30,980 nucleotides of DNA from CS4-C045 sp964347545 (GTDB taxonomy: Bacteria > Planctomycetota > Planctomycetia > Pirellulales > UBA7805). The notes below the pieces were generated by a model. The model was not told the DNA's origin, did no database searches, and was given only the letters and a program-made list of their open reading frames with translations. Positions 16,803 to 24,821 of this stretch are shown in pieces. The stretch is from positions 1-30,980 of the forward strand of contig CAYFZZ010000013.1 of assembly GCA_964347545.1 (NCBI GenBank), given 5' to 3'. A program made the position numbers and the translations under genes. Position 1 is the stretch's first letter. Every line of letters starts with the position of its first letter.

Positions 16803-17032
16803 AGTCGTCCCCCGCAGGCCACACCGCACGGGTCCGCGGCCTGCCGTTTCCCCGCGGACGTCCGGCACCGGTCGCGGGCCGCCCAGCATGGGCACCGTCG
16901 GACCGGACGACCCTGCGGAAGGGGCCCCAGCGGTGGTGGCGTTGAGCCCCGCTGAGCATCGACACGCGGGGCCTGAACGACCTTTCCCACCCTGCCGCGT
17001 TCCTCTACACTGCCACGTTGGTCGTGGGGCCC

Positions 17033-17062
17033 GTTGGCGATCTGGGTGGTTGGCGATCTGGG
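17033..17062 (+). repeat. Short direct repeat before the rhomboid gene
   Basis: GTTGGCGATCTGGG occurs twice with a 16-base period (17033-17046, 17049-17062), 31 bases before the rhomboid ATG. The rest of the 290-base gap 16803-17092 holds two GC stems without T runs: GCAGGCC/GGCCTGC at 16814-16844, and GCCCCGC/GCGGGGC at 16946-16972. I see no gene. Confidence 0.6.
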
Positions 17063-17092
17063 CGATTTGCGGCGTGGGGAGTCGAGCGTTTT

Positions 17093-17938
17093 ATGGGAAT
17101 CTACGACCGGGACTATTACCCGCAGCGGCCTCCAGGCATGCACGTGGGCGGCGGCTACTCGATGGTGACCAACCTGGTCATCGTCAACGCCGTGATCTAC
17201 CTGGTGGACGTGCTGTTCCTGAACGAACAGCTGACCAATGCCTTGGCGCTGAAGTCCGATTTGATCCACCAGCCGTGGCAGTGTTGGGAGCTGGTGACGT
17301 ACGGCTTTGTCCACAGCCCCACGAACATCGTGCACATCCTGGGCAACATGTTTTGCCTGTGGTTTTTCGGCCGCGACGTGGAACCGATCTATGGCAAGGT
17401 CCGTTTTCTGTGGTTTTATCTGACCGCGATTGTCGTGGCGGGGCTGGTGGGCGGCCTGGGTGAGCGGTTGTTGAGCGGTCGGCCGATCATCTTGATTGGG
17501 GCCTCGGGCGGCGTGTCCGCCATCGTGATCGTGTACGTCTTTCATTTCCCCAAACGGACGCTGTTGATCTGGGGGATCCTGCCGATGCCCGCCTGGATGC
17601 TGGGCGTGCTGTATCTGCTGTTCGACTTCGTCGGCACCTTTCGGGGTGACACCAACATCGCCCATTCGGCTCACCTGGCCGGTGCCGCTTATGGCTATCT
17701 CTTCTACCGCACGCAGTGGGATCTCAGCCGCGTGGTTCCGGGACCGGGCCGCTGGCGGTGGCTGCGCGGGCGACCGCGGGTACGGATCCACCAGCCCGAG
17801 CGGGATGAGGATGCGCTGGCCGGGGAGGTGGATCGCATCCTGGAGAAGATCGGCCGGGAGGGGGAGGGCAGCTTGACGGCGGGCGAGCGGCGGACGTTGG
17901 AGAAGGCCAGTCGCCGCTACCAGCAGAAGCACCGCTGA
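17093..17938 (+). CDS. Rhomboid family intramembrane serine protease
   Basis: The 281-residue polytopic protease should cleave membrane-protein helices within the bilayer. The catalytic serine is in GASGG (S138) and the catalytic histidine in the late helix motif HLAGAAYGY (H194). HILGNMFCLWFFG (about 81-93) is the conserved helix with the Asn involved in the oxyanion hole. The C-terminal 60 residues are soluble, basic and helical (the DUF6576-like tail seen on planctomycete rhomboids). The ATG at 17093 with GGGGAG upstream is chosen; translation from 17018 would add repeat-encoded residues. Substrate unknown. Confidence 0.93.
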   Translation: MGIYDRDYYPQRPPGMHVGGGYSMVTNLVIVNAVIYLVDVLFLNEQLTNALALKSDLIHQPWQCWELVTYGFVHSPTNIVHILGNMFCLWFFGRDVEPIYGKVRFLWFYLTAIVVAGLVGGLGERLLSGRPIILIGASGGVSAIVIVYVFHFPKRTLLIWGILPMPAWMLGVLYLLFDFVGTFRGDTNIAHSAHLAGAAYGYLFYRTQWDLSRVVPGPGRWRWLRGRPRVRIHQPERDEDALAGEVDRILEKIGREGEGSLTAGERRTLEKASRRYQQKHR

Positions 17939-17972
17939 CCCCGGAAAAGCCCACGTGCCGGCGCGCGGGCGT

Positions 17973-18557
17973 TCACAGCGAGCGGCGGGGGAGGCGACGC
18001 GGGAAGGGGAGCGGTTGGCGAGGGGGGAGCGGCAGATCGGTCTCGTCGGCCCAGTCCTGCCGTTCTTTGTCGCTGGCGTAAAACCGCAGCCACGTTTCCG
18101 GATCGTCGGCTCCGTCACAGCAATCCCAGTGCAGGTAGCTGTCGGGGACTTCCAGCTTCTTTTCCTGGCTGGGAAGAATGTCGCGGTAGATCAAGCAATA
18201 CAGCTGACGGTCCGAGAGATGGTCGGTAAAGTCCAGCACGATCCGCTTGTCATACAGCTTATAGATTGTCTCCCACAGCAGCTGGTGCAGAGCGGCTTCG
18301 CCGTCGGCATCCTGAGCGAATTCATCGGGGTGGGGGAGGGCCAGCGGGGGCGAGAACCATTCGCCGATGGGCACCACGGGCGCTCGTTCCCAAGCCAGCA
18401 TGGCGGCCAGAAATTCGTTTTCCTTGACCGTCGAAAACTCGCGCACGTTCACGCGACCGATCGCTTCGTCAAAGAAAGGTTCCAATTCGTCACGCAGCTG
18501 AGCATTCCGCATCAGCTGATCCACTTCGTCGTACGATGCCTGTTTTTCGTCGGCCAT
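17973..18557 (-). CDS. Hypothetical acidic protein
   Basis: The 194-residue protein is soluble and acidic with several Trp and aromatic clusters (LLWETIYKLYDKRIVLDFTD, SYLHWDCCDGADDPETWLRF) and ends in a Pro/Arg-rich tail. I recognise no family motif. The start at 18557 (MADEKQ) is chosen because the preceding 17 codons look non-coding. It is convergent with the rhomboid gene, 34 bases away. It is probably a real gene, as codon use matches its neighbours, but nothing indicates a function. Confidence 0.75.
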   Translation of the reverse strand: MADEKQASYDEVDQLMRNAQLRDELEPFFDEAIGRVNVREFSTVKENEFLAAMLAWERAPVVPIGEWFSPPLALPHPDEFAQDADGEAALHQLLWETIYKLYDKRIVLDFTDHLSDRQLYCLIYRDILPSQEKKLEVPDSYLHWDCCDGADDPETWLRFYASDKERQDWADETDLPLPPRQPLPFPRRLPRRSL

Positions 18558-18764
18558 GCGATCACCGTCCCCGGAAGAAACAAGTTTCCATAGACTTGAA
18601 TCTACCAACGATGGATGGCGTTACAAGAGGCGCAGAGGGGTATCCAAAAATTTTGCGCGGGGGGGGGAAGTTGCCACCGCTACAACTCAAAAAATTTGCC
18701 CGCACAATCGGCCCAAGCGTCAGAGTTTACCAGGGCGCTGGTTTCGGCGGCCCGGTCGGGGGGC
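18558..18764. other. Intergenic region between the 194-residue gene and rpiB
   Basis: No gene is seen. The segment includes a G-run of nine to ten bases (GCGGGGGGGGGAAG near 18657-18670) and moderately AT-rich stretches likely to hold the promoter of the minus-strand 194-residue gene. Confidence 0.4.
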
Positions 18765-19217
18765 TCAGCAAGTGTCCAGCTTGCGGTCCAGGGCGGTGAT
18801 TTTGTCGACCCGGCGAGCGTGTCGGCCGCCCTCGAATTCGGTGGTCAGCCAGATCTCGACCATGTGGTCGACCAGCTTGCTGTCCAGGAGGTCGGCCGAG
18901 AGGCAGAGCACGTTCAGGTCGTTGTGCCGGCGGCTCATCTCTGCCGTGATGTCGTCGTGGCAGGGCGCGGCGCGAACCCCGGGAAATTTATTGGCCGCAA
19001 TCGTCATCCCGATGCCGGTGCCACAGATCAAAATCCCCCGCTCGGCCTGCCCCCGGCTGATTTTTTCCCCCACGAGGGCGGCCACGTCGGGATAGTCCGC
19101 GCTGTCGGTCGACTCGACCCCCACATCCTCCACCTCGTGCCCCATCCGCTGGACCAGCTCGCAGACCTGCCGCTTGACACCCACTCCACGATGATCGCTG
19201 CCGACGCAAATATGCAT
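18765..19217 (-). CDS. rpiB: Ribose-5-phosphate isomerase B
   Basis: The 150-residue enzyme interconverts ribose 5-phosphate and ribulose 5-phosphate in the pentose phosphate pathway. Residues match RpiB: SDHRG (7-11) for substrate phosphate and ring opening, the catalytic cysteine in GILICGTGIGM (C65), and H98 in the RRHNDLN motif. The length is typical of the family. The gene starts three bases after the stop of the TsaC/phosphatase fusion, with GGAAGG inside that coding end as ribosome-binding site, so the two are co-transcribed. The coupling of rpiB with Sua5 and a low-molecular-weight phosphatase also occurs in Bacillus (ywlF, ywlC, ywlE). Confidence 0.95.
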   Translation of the reverse strand: MHICVGSDHRGVGVKRQVCELVQRMGHEVEDVGVESTDSADYPDVAALVGEKISRGQAERGILICGTGIGMTIAANKFPGVRAAPCHDDITAEMSRRHNDLNVLCLSADLLDSKLVDHMVEIWLTTEFEGGRHARRVDKITALDRKLDTC

Positions 19218-19220
19218 GGG

Positions 19221-20384
19221 TCACCTTCCCTTCGGCTGTCCGACAACTTGCCAATTCGAGGCGGGCAAATCGACCGTGGCCAACCGCCTCACCAGTTCGT
19301 CCTGGATCTGAGCCCCACAACGCTGATACTCCTCGCGGGGGCCCCCGATCGGATCGCAAATGTCCACCTCGCCCGCCGCCAACAGCTCGGTCCGCGACGC
19401 GGCGTCGGGCCACTGAGCCACGATGGCGTCGCGGTGACCGCTTGTCATGGCCAGGATCACGTCGGCATGACGCACCAGCCGCTCGCTCAACACCTGAGTC
19501 TCGTGGCGGCTCAAATCCAACCCCCGATCGGCCATCACCTCCACCGCCTGGGCTGCCGCCGACCCTCCCTCCATGGCCGCCGTCCCGGCGGATGCCACGA
19601 TCACCCCCCGGTCCTCCAGATCGTCCAGGCTACACTGCAGCCGCTGAGCGAGGATCTGCCGAGCCAGCACCTCGGCCATCGGGCTGCGACAGGTATTGCC
19701 CGTGCAGACGATCAGCAGGAAAAAGCTGGCCAGCCGCTTCAGATTGGTGTCCGACACCACCCCCTCGCGCAACACCTGGTAGGAATCGAGCCCTACCTGC
19801 ACCACCGACGAAGGCTGGCCAAAACGGCTCTGGCCGTCGTCCAGCACCAGGTCCAGCTGGTCGCCCAGAGCGGCGAGCACCTGGTCCGCGGTGATCGCGT
19901 CCGGCTGGCCGCTGAGGTTGGCACTGGACAGCGCCAGCGGACCACTGATCATGCTCAACACGTCCAGAATCAACGGATGAGCCGGGACGCGGAGGCCGAC
20001 CGTCTGCTGCGGGACCACGGCCTGCCGAGCGGCCGGTGGCAACTGGGTTATGAGGCTGTCCGGGTGGTGATTCTGAGCCACAATCGTGAGGGGACCGGGC
20101 CAACACCGCCGCGCCAAGCGGCGGCCCATGGGGCTGAAGTCGGGCACGTAATCCAGGGCCTCTTCCGGACTGCGGATGGCCAGGGTCAGCGGCTGGTTCG
20201 CGGGACGACCTTTGCAGTCCAGCAGCCGGCCGATGGCCCCTTCGTCCAGGGCACTGGCCGCCACCCCGTACACCGTTTCGGTGGGGAAAGCCACCAGGCG
20301 GCCCTCCGCCAGGGCCTGCACGGCCCGGTGCACCACGTCGCGCAGATCCTCAGCGCTGCGTACATCAATCACGACCGCTGCCAT
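19221..20384 (-). CDS. Fused TsaC/Sua5 threonylcarbamoyl-AMP synthase and low-MW protein tyrosine phosphatase
   Basis: The 387-residue protein joins two enzymes. Residues 1-210 form the YrdC/TsaC domain, which makes threonylcarbamoyl-AMP from Thr, bicarbonate and ATP for t6A in ANN-decoding tRNAs; it shows PTETVYG (34-40), KGRP (58-61), and SSANLSG (153-159). Residues 222-380 form a low-molecular-weight tyrosine (or arginine) phosphatase with the P-loop CTGNTCRS (C227-S234) and the general acid D344 in the DP motif (DPIGGPREEY). There is no Sua5 C-terminal domain; the phosphatase takes its place. TCRS with Thr at the second variable position recalls protein-arginine phosphatase YwlE. The gene heads the unit with rpiB. 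Confidence 0.93.
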   Translation of the reverse strand: MAAVVIDVRSAEDLRDVVHRAVQALAEGRLVAFPTETVYGVAASALDEGAIGRLLDCKGRPANQPLTLAIRSPEEALDYVPDFSPMGRRLARRCWPGPLTIVAQNHHPDSLITQLPPAARQAVVPQQTVGLRVPAHPLILDVLSMISGPLALSSANLSGQPDAITADQVLAALGDQLDLVLDDGQSRFGQPSSVVQVGLDSYQVLREGVVSDTNLKRLASFFLLIVCTGNTCRSPMAEVLARQILAQRLQCSLDDLEDRGVIVASAGTAAMEGGSAAAQAVEVMADRGLDLSRHETQVLSERLVRHADVILAMTSGHRDAIVAQWPDAASRTELLAAGEVDICDPIGGPREEYQRCGAQIQDELVRRLATVDLPASNWQVVGQPKGR

Positions 20385-20435
20385 AACCCCTCGCTTGATC
20401 CGCGGGGCGACGGCGCATCCTCCACGTCGCCCGAC

Positions 20436-20543
20436 TTAACCCTTGGATCGATCTGTCGCCCTGGGACCCCCCGGCGGCAGATAGTTGCGGATGGATTGCA
20501 CGAAAGTGCCCAAGATGTGAATATACCAGTCCTTACGACGCAT
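20436..20543 (-). CDS. Candidate 35-residue small protein
   Basis: An ATG frame of 36 codons reads MRRKDWYIHILGTFVQSIRN and ends in a Pro/Gly-rich charged tail. Its composition (aromatic amphipathic helix, sensible codon use) looks more protein-like than typical spurious frames here. It lies 51 bases upstream of the TsaC fusion on the same strand and could be its leader. No Shine-Dalgarno is visible, so this is tentative. Confidence 0.35.
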   Translation of the reverse strand: MRRKDWYIHILGTFVQSIRNYLPPGGPRATDRSKG

Positions 20544-20692
20544 GGTCAAGCGGCGGGGGGGGCGATCTGTGGCGGAGCAACCGCCCGCAGACCCCATTGT
20601 GCCGGCGGCCGTCTCCGGCTACGAAACAGGGTCCCACGGCGGCGTGCTGACCCCCGCCGACCCCAGGTCAACACCGCGGACCAGATTTTTCG

Positions 20693-21478
20693 ATGTCCTC
20701 CAGGGCAAACGATCCCGCTGCCGATTCCGCCGCCTCCGCGCCACCTGCCTGGCGACCGCTGCCCCCCCGCCTGCGACGAGTCGCCGGCGTGCTGATTGAA
20801 AAAGCGAAAACCACACCCGCGGCCTATCCCCTGACCCTCAATGCCCTCAGAACCGGCTGCAACCAAAAAAGCAATCGCGATCCGGAGATGCAGTTGGGGG
20901 ACGAGCAGGTGATCGAAGCGGTGGATCGGTTGCGTGAGATGGGGGCCGTGGTCGAGGTTCATGATTCCGGGCGGGTGCCCAAAGTTCGCCACCGGTTGTA
21001 CGACTGGCTGGGTGTGGACAAGGTGGAAATTGCGGTGCTGGCCGAACTGCTGTTGCGCGGCGCGCAGACCGTGGGCGAACTGCGGTCGCGGAGTGCGCGG
21101 ATGGAGCCCCTGGCCGACCTGGCGGCCCTCCAAGGGGTGCTGGATTGCCTGGCAGCCAAAAACCTGATCGAGTACCTCACGCCGCCGGGTCGCGGCTGCG
21201 TGGTCACGCACGCCTTGTATCGCCCCGAGGAACTTGACCAGCTGCGGCAGCAATACGGCCTGGCCAGGACGCCCGCGTCACCCCCCGCGGCTCCCCCGCC
21301 GCCAGCCTCACCGGAAGCGCCCCCGGCGGCCTCCGTGTCGCAGGCCCCCCCGCCGCTGCTGGACCAGCAGATCCAGGACCTCCGCCGCGATACCGAAGCG
21401 CTGCGCGACGAGCTGACCTGCCAGGTCGACCAGCTGCGGCAGGAACTCGATCAGATCAAACAGCAGCTGGGGATCTGA
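20693..21478 (+). CDS. YceH/DUF480 family winged-helix protein
   Basis: The 261-residue protein matches the YceH family (DUF480): VLIEKAKTTPAAYPLTLNAL followed by GCNQKSNRDP (about 56-65), then two winged-helix-like domains (LGDEQVIEAVDRLREMGAVV, then LAELLLRGAQTVGELRSRS). The family has unknown function; the fold suggests nucleic-acid or protein binding. The C-terminal 75 residues depart from E. coli YceH: a Pro/Ala linker (about 190-220) leads to a coiled coil (LLDQQIQDLRRDTEALRDEL). It is a single-gene unit, convergent with the antiporter across the repeat island. Confidence 0.9.
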   Translation: MSSRANDPAADSAASAPPAWRPLPPRLRRVAGVLIEKAKTTPAAYPLTLNALRTGCNQKSNRDPEMQLGDEQVIEAVDRLREMGAVVEVHDSGRVPKVRHRLYDWLGVDKVEIAVLAELLLRGAQTVGELRSRSARMEPLADLAALQGVLDCLAAKNLIEYLTPPGRGCVVTHALYRPEELDQLRQQYGLARTPASPPAAPPPPASPEAPPAASVSQAPPPLLDQQIQDLRRDTEALRDELTCQVDQLRQELDQIKQQLGI

Positions 21479-21492
21479 CCGCCCCCCCACGC

Positions 21493-21522
21493 TCACGACT
21501 CACGGCTGCCCGTCGAGACGAA
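21493..21522 (-). pseudogene. Ten-codon look-alike of the antiporter 3' end
   Basis: On the minus strand this reads FVSTGSRES-stop and matches the antiporter end FVSTGGRES-stop (22342-22371) at 25 of 30 bases. Four of the five differences are synonymous, including TGA for TAA. Similarity ends at once upstream, where the 21-bp inverted repeat begins. It is either a remnant of a duplicated gene or part of a dispersed repeat. Confidence 0.45.
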
Positions 21523-21528
21523 CGGGAG

Positions 21529-21609
21529 GGGGTCGGGAGTCTTTTTCGCGATATCCGCGTGGCACGCGCGATCGACCCGCTCGCCGGAGCGAAAAAGACT
21601 CCCGACCCC
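21529..21609. repeat. Perfect 21-bp inverted repeat
   Basis: Arms at 21529-21549 and 21589-21609 are perfect reverse complements (GTCGGGAGTCTTTTTCGC core) around a 39-base spacer containing a smaller GCGTGGCACGCGC palindrome. The symmetry suggests a hairpin-forming mobile or regulatory element rather than a simple terminator. Confidence 0.85.
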
Positions 21610-21617
21610 GTAAAGGT

Positions 21618-21652
21618 TGCCGCATCCCGCAACCGGCAACCCGCATGCCGCA
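21618..21652. repeat. Five-unit NCCCGCA-like heptamer array
   Basis: Five consecutive 7-base units (TGCCGCA, TCCCGCA, ACCGGCA, ACCCGCA, TGCCGCA) share the consensus of the array at 8278-8361 and lie just after the 21-bp inverted repeat. Confidence 0.85.
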
Positions 21653-22209
21653 ACCCTTCCCGTCCTTGGCGACCTTCTGTAAAAAATCTGCACAGGAGGA
21701 CGCGAAGATCGCAGAGGCCGTTTGGGGGACGGTCCCTTCCGAACCGGTCCTTCCGCGGGCTGAACCGCGCAGCGGTGGTAGGGGACAGCCGCGACATGGG
21801 TTTGCTGAGCGGCGAGGCGCTAGCCGCCGGTGGCCCAAGGGATAAGCGTCGCCAAAACTACCAGCGGCGAGTGCCGGCCCGCCGGGAGCGCTCATGGAAA
21901 AGCCGACCTTTTGGGAAAACATCAATCTGAAAAGGAGGACGCGGACGGGAAATATGAGCCGGCTGACGTTTCTGACATTCGTGCTTTGAATTTGTTTCGG
22001 ATTTTGGATTTCGAATTTTTTCCGCCGGAACATGGTCCTCGAAAATGCCCTTCACGCAAACATACCGGCGGCTAGTCCCGGCGCGCCGGGACCGCTCACA
22101 AAACGGGTGCGGACCCGAGCGGGTCAGGCAAATTCTGTCCAACACCAGCCGCAGCCATGTTTCCTTAACGCCTTGGCGTGAAACTGGCAGTGGTGAGTGG
22201 TGAGTTGGA

Positions 22210-22244
22210 TCACGCACCCCGCACCCCGCAACCCGCATCCCGCC
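22210..22244. repeat. Second five-unit heptamer array in the island
   Basis: Units TCACGCA, CCCCGCA, CCCCGCA, ACCCGCA, TCCCGCC run consecutively, in the same orientation as the arrays at 8278 and 21618. The array follows a GTGGTGAGTGGTGAG repeat. Confidence 0.85.
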
Positions 22245-22341
22245 TTTTGTCGCTCACAAATTTGGTCGTGGGGAAACATGCGACAAAATCCGTGAAAATC
22301 GAGCGAGCTGCCCCAGGCGGGGGATCGGACGGCCCGGACCG

Positions 22342-24084
22342 TTACGATTCGCGGCCGCCTGTCGAGACGAACATCCGCAACAGGTCCCGCCGCCGCAGCT
22401 GGCCCACCAGCCGATGCGGTTCTGCTCGGCTGACCACCACCATCGAGTCGTCGTTGTTGTGCCGGAACTGTTGCCACGCCCGGTTGACCGTTTCGTCCGG
22501 GTACAGCATGTGAAACGTGGGAACCGCCAGGTCCTCGGCTCGGACCAGGGCGCCCAGGGCGGGATCGAACAACACATGTTGCAAATTCGAGAAACGAATC
22601 ACCCCCATCAACACGCCCTGGTTGTCGATGACCGGCAAGGTGTTGAAGTGGCTCGCCTCCAGGCAGCGGACCACTTCGTCGAAGGAAGCCGAAGCCTCGA
22701 CCTTGCTGATGTTCTTCAACATCATCTCGGCCACGGTTAACTCGCCCAGGTCGCGGCGGGCAAAGGGGTCCATCCCGAGGGCAACTACCAGGCGGTTGGT
22801 CATCGAGCGCAATTCTTCCCCCAGGGTGGTCGTCGTATGGCGAATCGCCTGGCGAATGGGGATCTCGCCGGCCTGCAACAAGGCATACCGGATCAAAATG
22901 GGTCCGCTGATTTCAAAGAAAACCACCGTGCCCAGAATGATGCTCTGCAAACGGCGGCCGGTCTCGCCCAGCCCTTCTGCAGCGATCGAGGACAAAGCGA
23001 TCGCCGCACCGGCCTGGGACAACAGCGTGGCCCCCAGCCACTTTTTCACCGGTGGCCCGTCGTGGTGCGCATCGGCCACCAGGTAAGCGCCGAAGTACTT
23101 GCCGCAGGACCGTAACACGATATAGGCCACACCGACGGCACCCGACACGTACAAGGCGTACACGTCCAGCTCGGCACCGTGGATCACAAAGAAAATGACG
23201 CACAACAGGCCCGTGATCCGGTCCAGTTCGGCCACCACATTGCTGGCTCGGTCCGAGGCGTTGGCCACCGTGGCTCCCATCGCCAGGAAGGCCAGCAGGT
23301 AGGGCACCTTCCACAGGCCGCACAGCCCCAACAACAACGTCGACGCGGCCACGAACAACACCAGCCAGCGACCGGGGGACAAAATCCCGCAGGCATAACT
23401 GGTCAGCAGGCCCGTCGCCAAGCCCAAGGCGGTCGACCCGGCCAGATCGATGGCAAACTGACCCAGCTCCTGCGATAACGCCGTCTGCCCATGGCCCTCG
23501 AAAAAATGAATCGTGCGGTAGAGGATCTCGAACAACACCACCGCCGCCAGGTTGTTCAAGGCGACCATCACCGTGACCTGCGAGGTAATCGGACCCTCTG
23601 ACTCGTTCTCTTTCAGCACCAGGATCGTCGTCGCCGGGGCGGTGGCCAGGGCCAGCGCCCCGAAGAGGAGCGCGATTTTCCAGGAGATCCAGGTGACGCC
23701 CAGGGGCAGCAGCAACATCCCCACCGAGACCAGGAGGAACGTCAGCCCCAACTCGCCCGCCGACAACCGCAACACGCGGCGCATCATCTTGCGAAAACGC
23801 TCCAGGGGAAACTGGCAGCCGATGTTAAACAACACCAGGGCCATCGCCAGCTCGCCCAACGGCTTCAACGGCTGAAAGGACTCAGCCGGAATCCCCGGAA
23901 TGACCGCCTGCACCCCCGCTGGCAACAAAGCGTACGTGTGGGGACCCATCAACAAACCGGCCAGCAGATAGGCGGTCACCCGGGGCAGCCGCAGCACCTG
24001 AGCGACCAGGCCGGCGATCAAGGCCACCGTCAACAGCACGCCCAGGGCCAACACCACCGACGAACCGGATTGGCTGATCCCCAT
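22342..24084 (-). CDS. Kef-type cation:proton antiporter with tandem CBS domains
   Basis: The 580-residue membrane protein belongs to the CPA2 antiporter superfamily (KefB/KefC-like). About twelve hydrophobic segments lie between residues 8 and 420. LRLPRVTAYLLAGLLMGP (31-48) is the family-typical segment, and GELAMALVLFNIGCQF (77-92) corresponds to the conserved second half-helix. The C-terminal 130 residues form a CBS pair (VAEMMLKNISKVEASASFDE, then LPVIDNQGVLMGVI, then YPDETVNRAWQQFRHN) that may sense adenine nucleotides. At the position where KefC has QD and other exchangers ND or DD, this protein has NN (177-178), so ion coupling may differ. The start at 24084 is chosen because it opens the first helix. 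Confidence 0.9.
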   Translation of the reverse strand: MGISQSGSSVVLALGVLLTVALIAGLVAQVLRLPRVTAYLLAGLLMGPHTYALLPAGVQAVIPGIPAESFQPLKPLGELAMALVLFNIGCQFPLERFRKMMRRVLRLSAGELGLTFLLVSVGMLLLPLGVTWISWKIALLFGALALATAPATTILVLKENESEGPITSQVTVMVALNNLAAVVLFEILYRTIHFFEGHGQTALSQELGQFAIDLAGSTALGLATGLLTSYACGILSPGRWLVLFVAASTLLLGLCGLWKVPYLLAFLAMGATVANASDRASNVVAELDRITGLLCVIFFVIHGAELDVYALYVSGAVGVAYIVLRSCGKYFGAYLVADAHHDGPPVKKWLGATLLSQAGAAIALSSIAAEGLGETGRRLQSIILGTVVFFEISGPILIRYALLQAGEIPIRQAIRHTTTTLGEELRSMTNRLVVALGMDPFARRDLGELTVAEMMLKNISKVEASASFDEVVRCLEASHFNTLPVIDNQGVLMGVIRFSNLQHVLFDPALGALVRAEDLAVPTFHMLYPDETVNRAWQQFRHNNDDSMVVVSRAEPHRLVGQLRRRDLLRMFVSTGGRES

Positions 24085-24626
24085 CAACACGGCAAACTTC
24101 CCCTCGGAACCGATCTGTTTCGGCGACGGCCACGACCCGGGCCGCGCCGGGGGGAGTCGCTCCGCCGGTCGGGTCCGCAAAAACGGACCCCCGCCAGAGG
24201 CCGCTCAGGAACAAGCCCCCCTCCGCGTCCTCACCCCACCCTTCCGCCGGAGGGTAACCCCGAACTTCAGCGCCCCCCGGCGGATCTGGGCTACAAGCAT
24301 AATTGAAACGGGACGGTGAAACTAACCCAACCGGCAGGGAGGGCGAGTCCAGGCCGAGCGACCGGCCTGGGGTCGCAAAACAGGCGGGGACGACGCTCAG
24401 CGGCGGGAAAAGATTGCCCAGGTCCCCCCTCAGCGTGGGGGGCAGCGTGTGAGGAAAAGGGGGGCAGCAACGAACCGGCAAGCGGCGCCAGCGGACTGCG
24501 AATTGGTCAATCGGATGCGGGGCGCGTGTCGAACGATAACTTGAGAGTCTGCCGGCACGGATCCGCTCCGGTCGACGCGAGGGAATGCGACCAGGCACCT
24601 TCTGTTTTCCCCAGGTCCTTCCCGCC
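24085..24626. other. Divergent intergenic region between antiporter and protease
   Basis: No gene is seen. The region carries CTTCCGCCGGAGGG (about 24240-24255) and a GC stem CCCCCC/GGGGGG (about 24425-24443) without a T run. It must contain the promoters for both flanking genes; the only AT-rich stretch is near 24297-24305 (GCATAATTG), which may supply a -10. Confidence 0.4.
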
Positions 24627-24728
24627 ATGCGTCGCTTTCCCCACAGCTTCCTGGCGCTCTGCGCCTTGACAACCATCCTGGCCACCCACCCCCTGGCGGC
24701 CCAGAACTGCCTCCCGGGTGGCTTGTGA
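24627..24728 (+). pseudogene. Detached signal-peptide segment of the protease gene
   Basis: ATG at 24627 opens a clean signal peptide (MRRFPHSFLALCALTTILA, then THPLAAQ) that ends at TGA 24726-24728. The frame is the same as that of the protease, and after the TGA it stays open without another stop into the protease domain. This suggests that signal peptide and protease were, or still are, one gene interrupted by a single TGA. A recent nonsense mutation, a sequence error, or readthrough are all possible. Confidence 0.65.
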
Positions 24729-24741
24729 CTCCCGCCCCCAG

Positions 24742-24762
24742 GGGGACGCGGTCTGCGTCCCC
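24742..24762. repeat. Hairpin just after the in-frame TGA
   Basis: GGGGACGC and GCGTCCCC form a perfect 8-bp stem with a GGTCT loop. It lies 13 bases past the TGA, within the segment that joins signal peptide and protease domain, and could be part of an inserted short repeat or act on translation. Confidence 0.6.
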
Positions 24763-24821
24763 ATCAGCTGCGGCCTGCCCAGCCGGCGCTGCCCCGTCCC
24801 GCGGCCGCCGTCTCCCCACCC

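Larger units (their letters stand above)
21479..22341. other. Intergenic repeat island (863 bases)
   Basis: No credible gene is seen. The region is a mosaic: a 10-codon antiporter-tail look-alike (21493-21522), a 21-bp inverted repeat (21529-21609), two NCCCGCA arrays (21618-21652, 22210-22244), CGGCGGCTAGTCCCGGCGCG-type palindromic sequence (about 22067-22100), and an AT-rich tract (about 21985-22030). Small open frames across it encode low-complexity peptides. Confidence 0.75.

Noticed and set aside
15231..16895. Long minus-strand open frame antisense to the two-TM coiled-coil gene
   Set aside because: The plus-strand reading has membrane helices, coiled coil and a promoter; the antisense has none.
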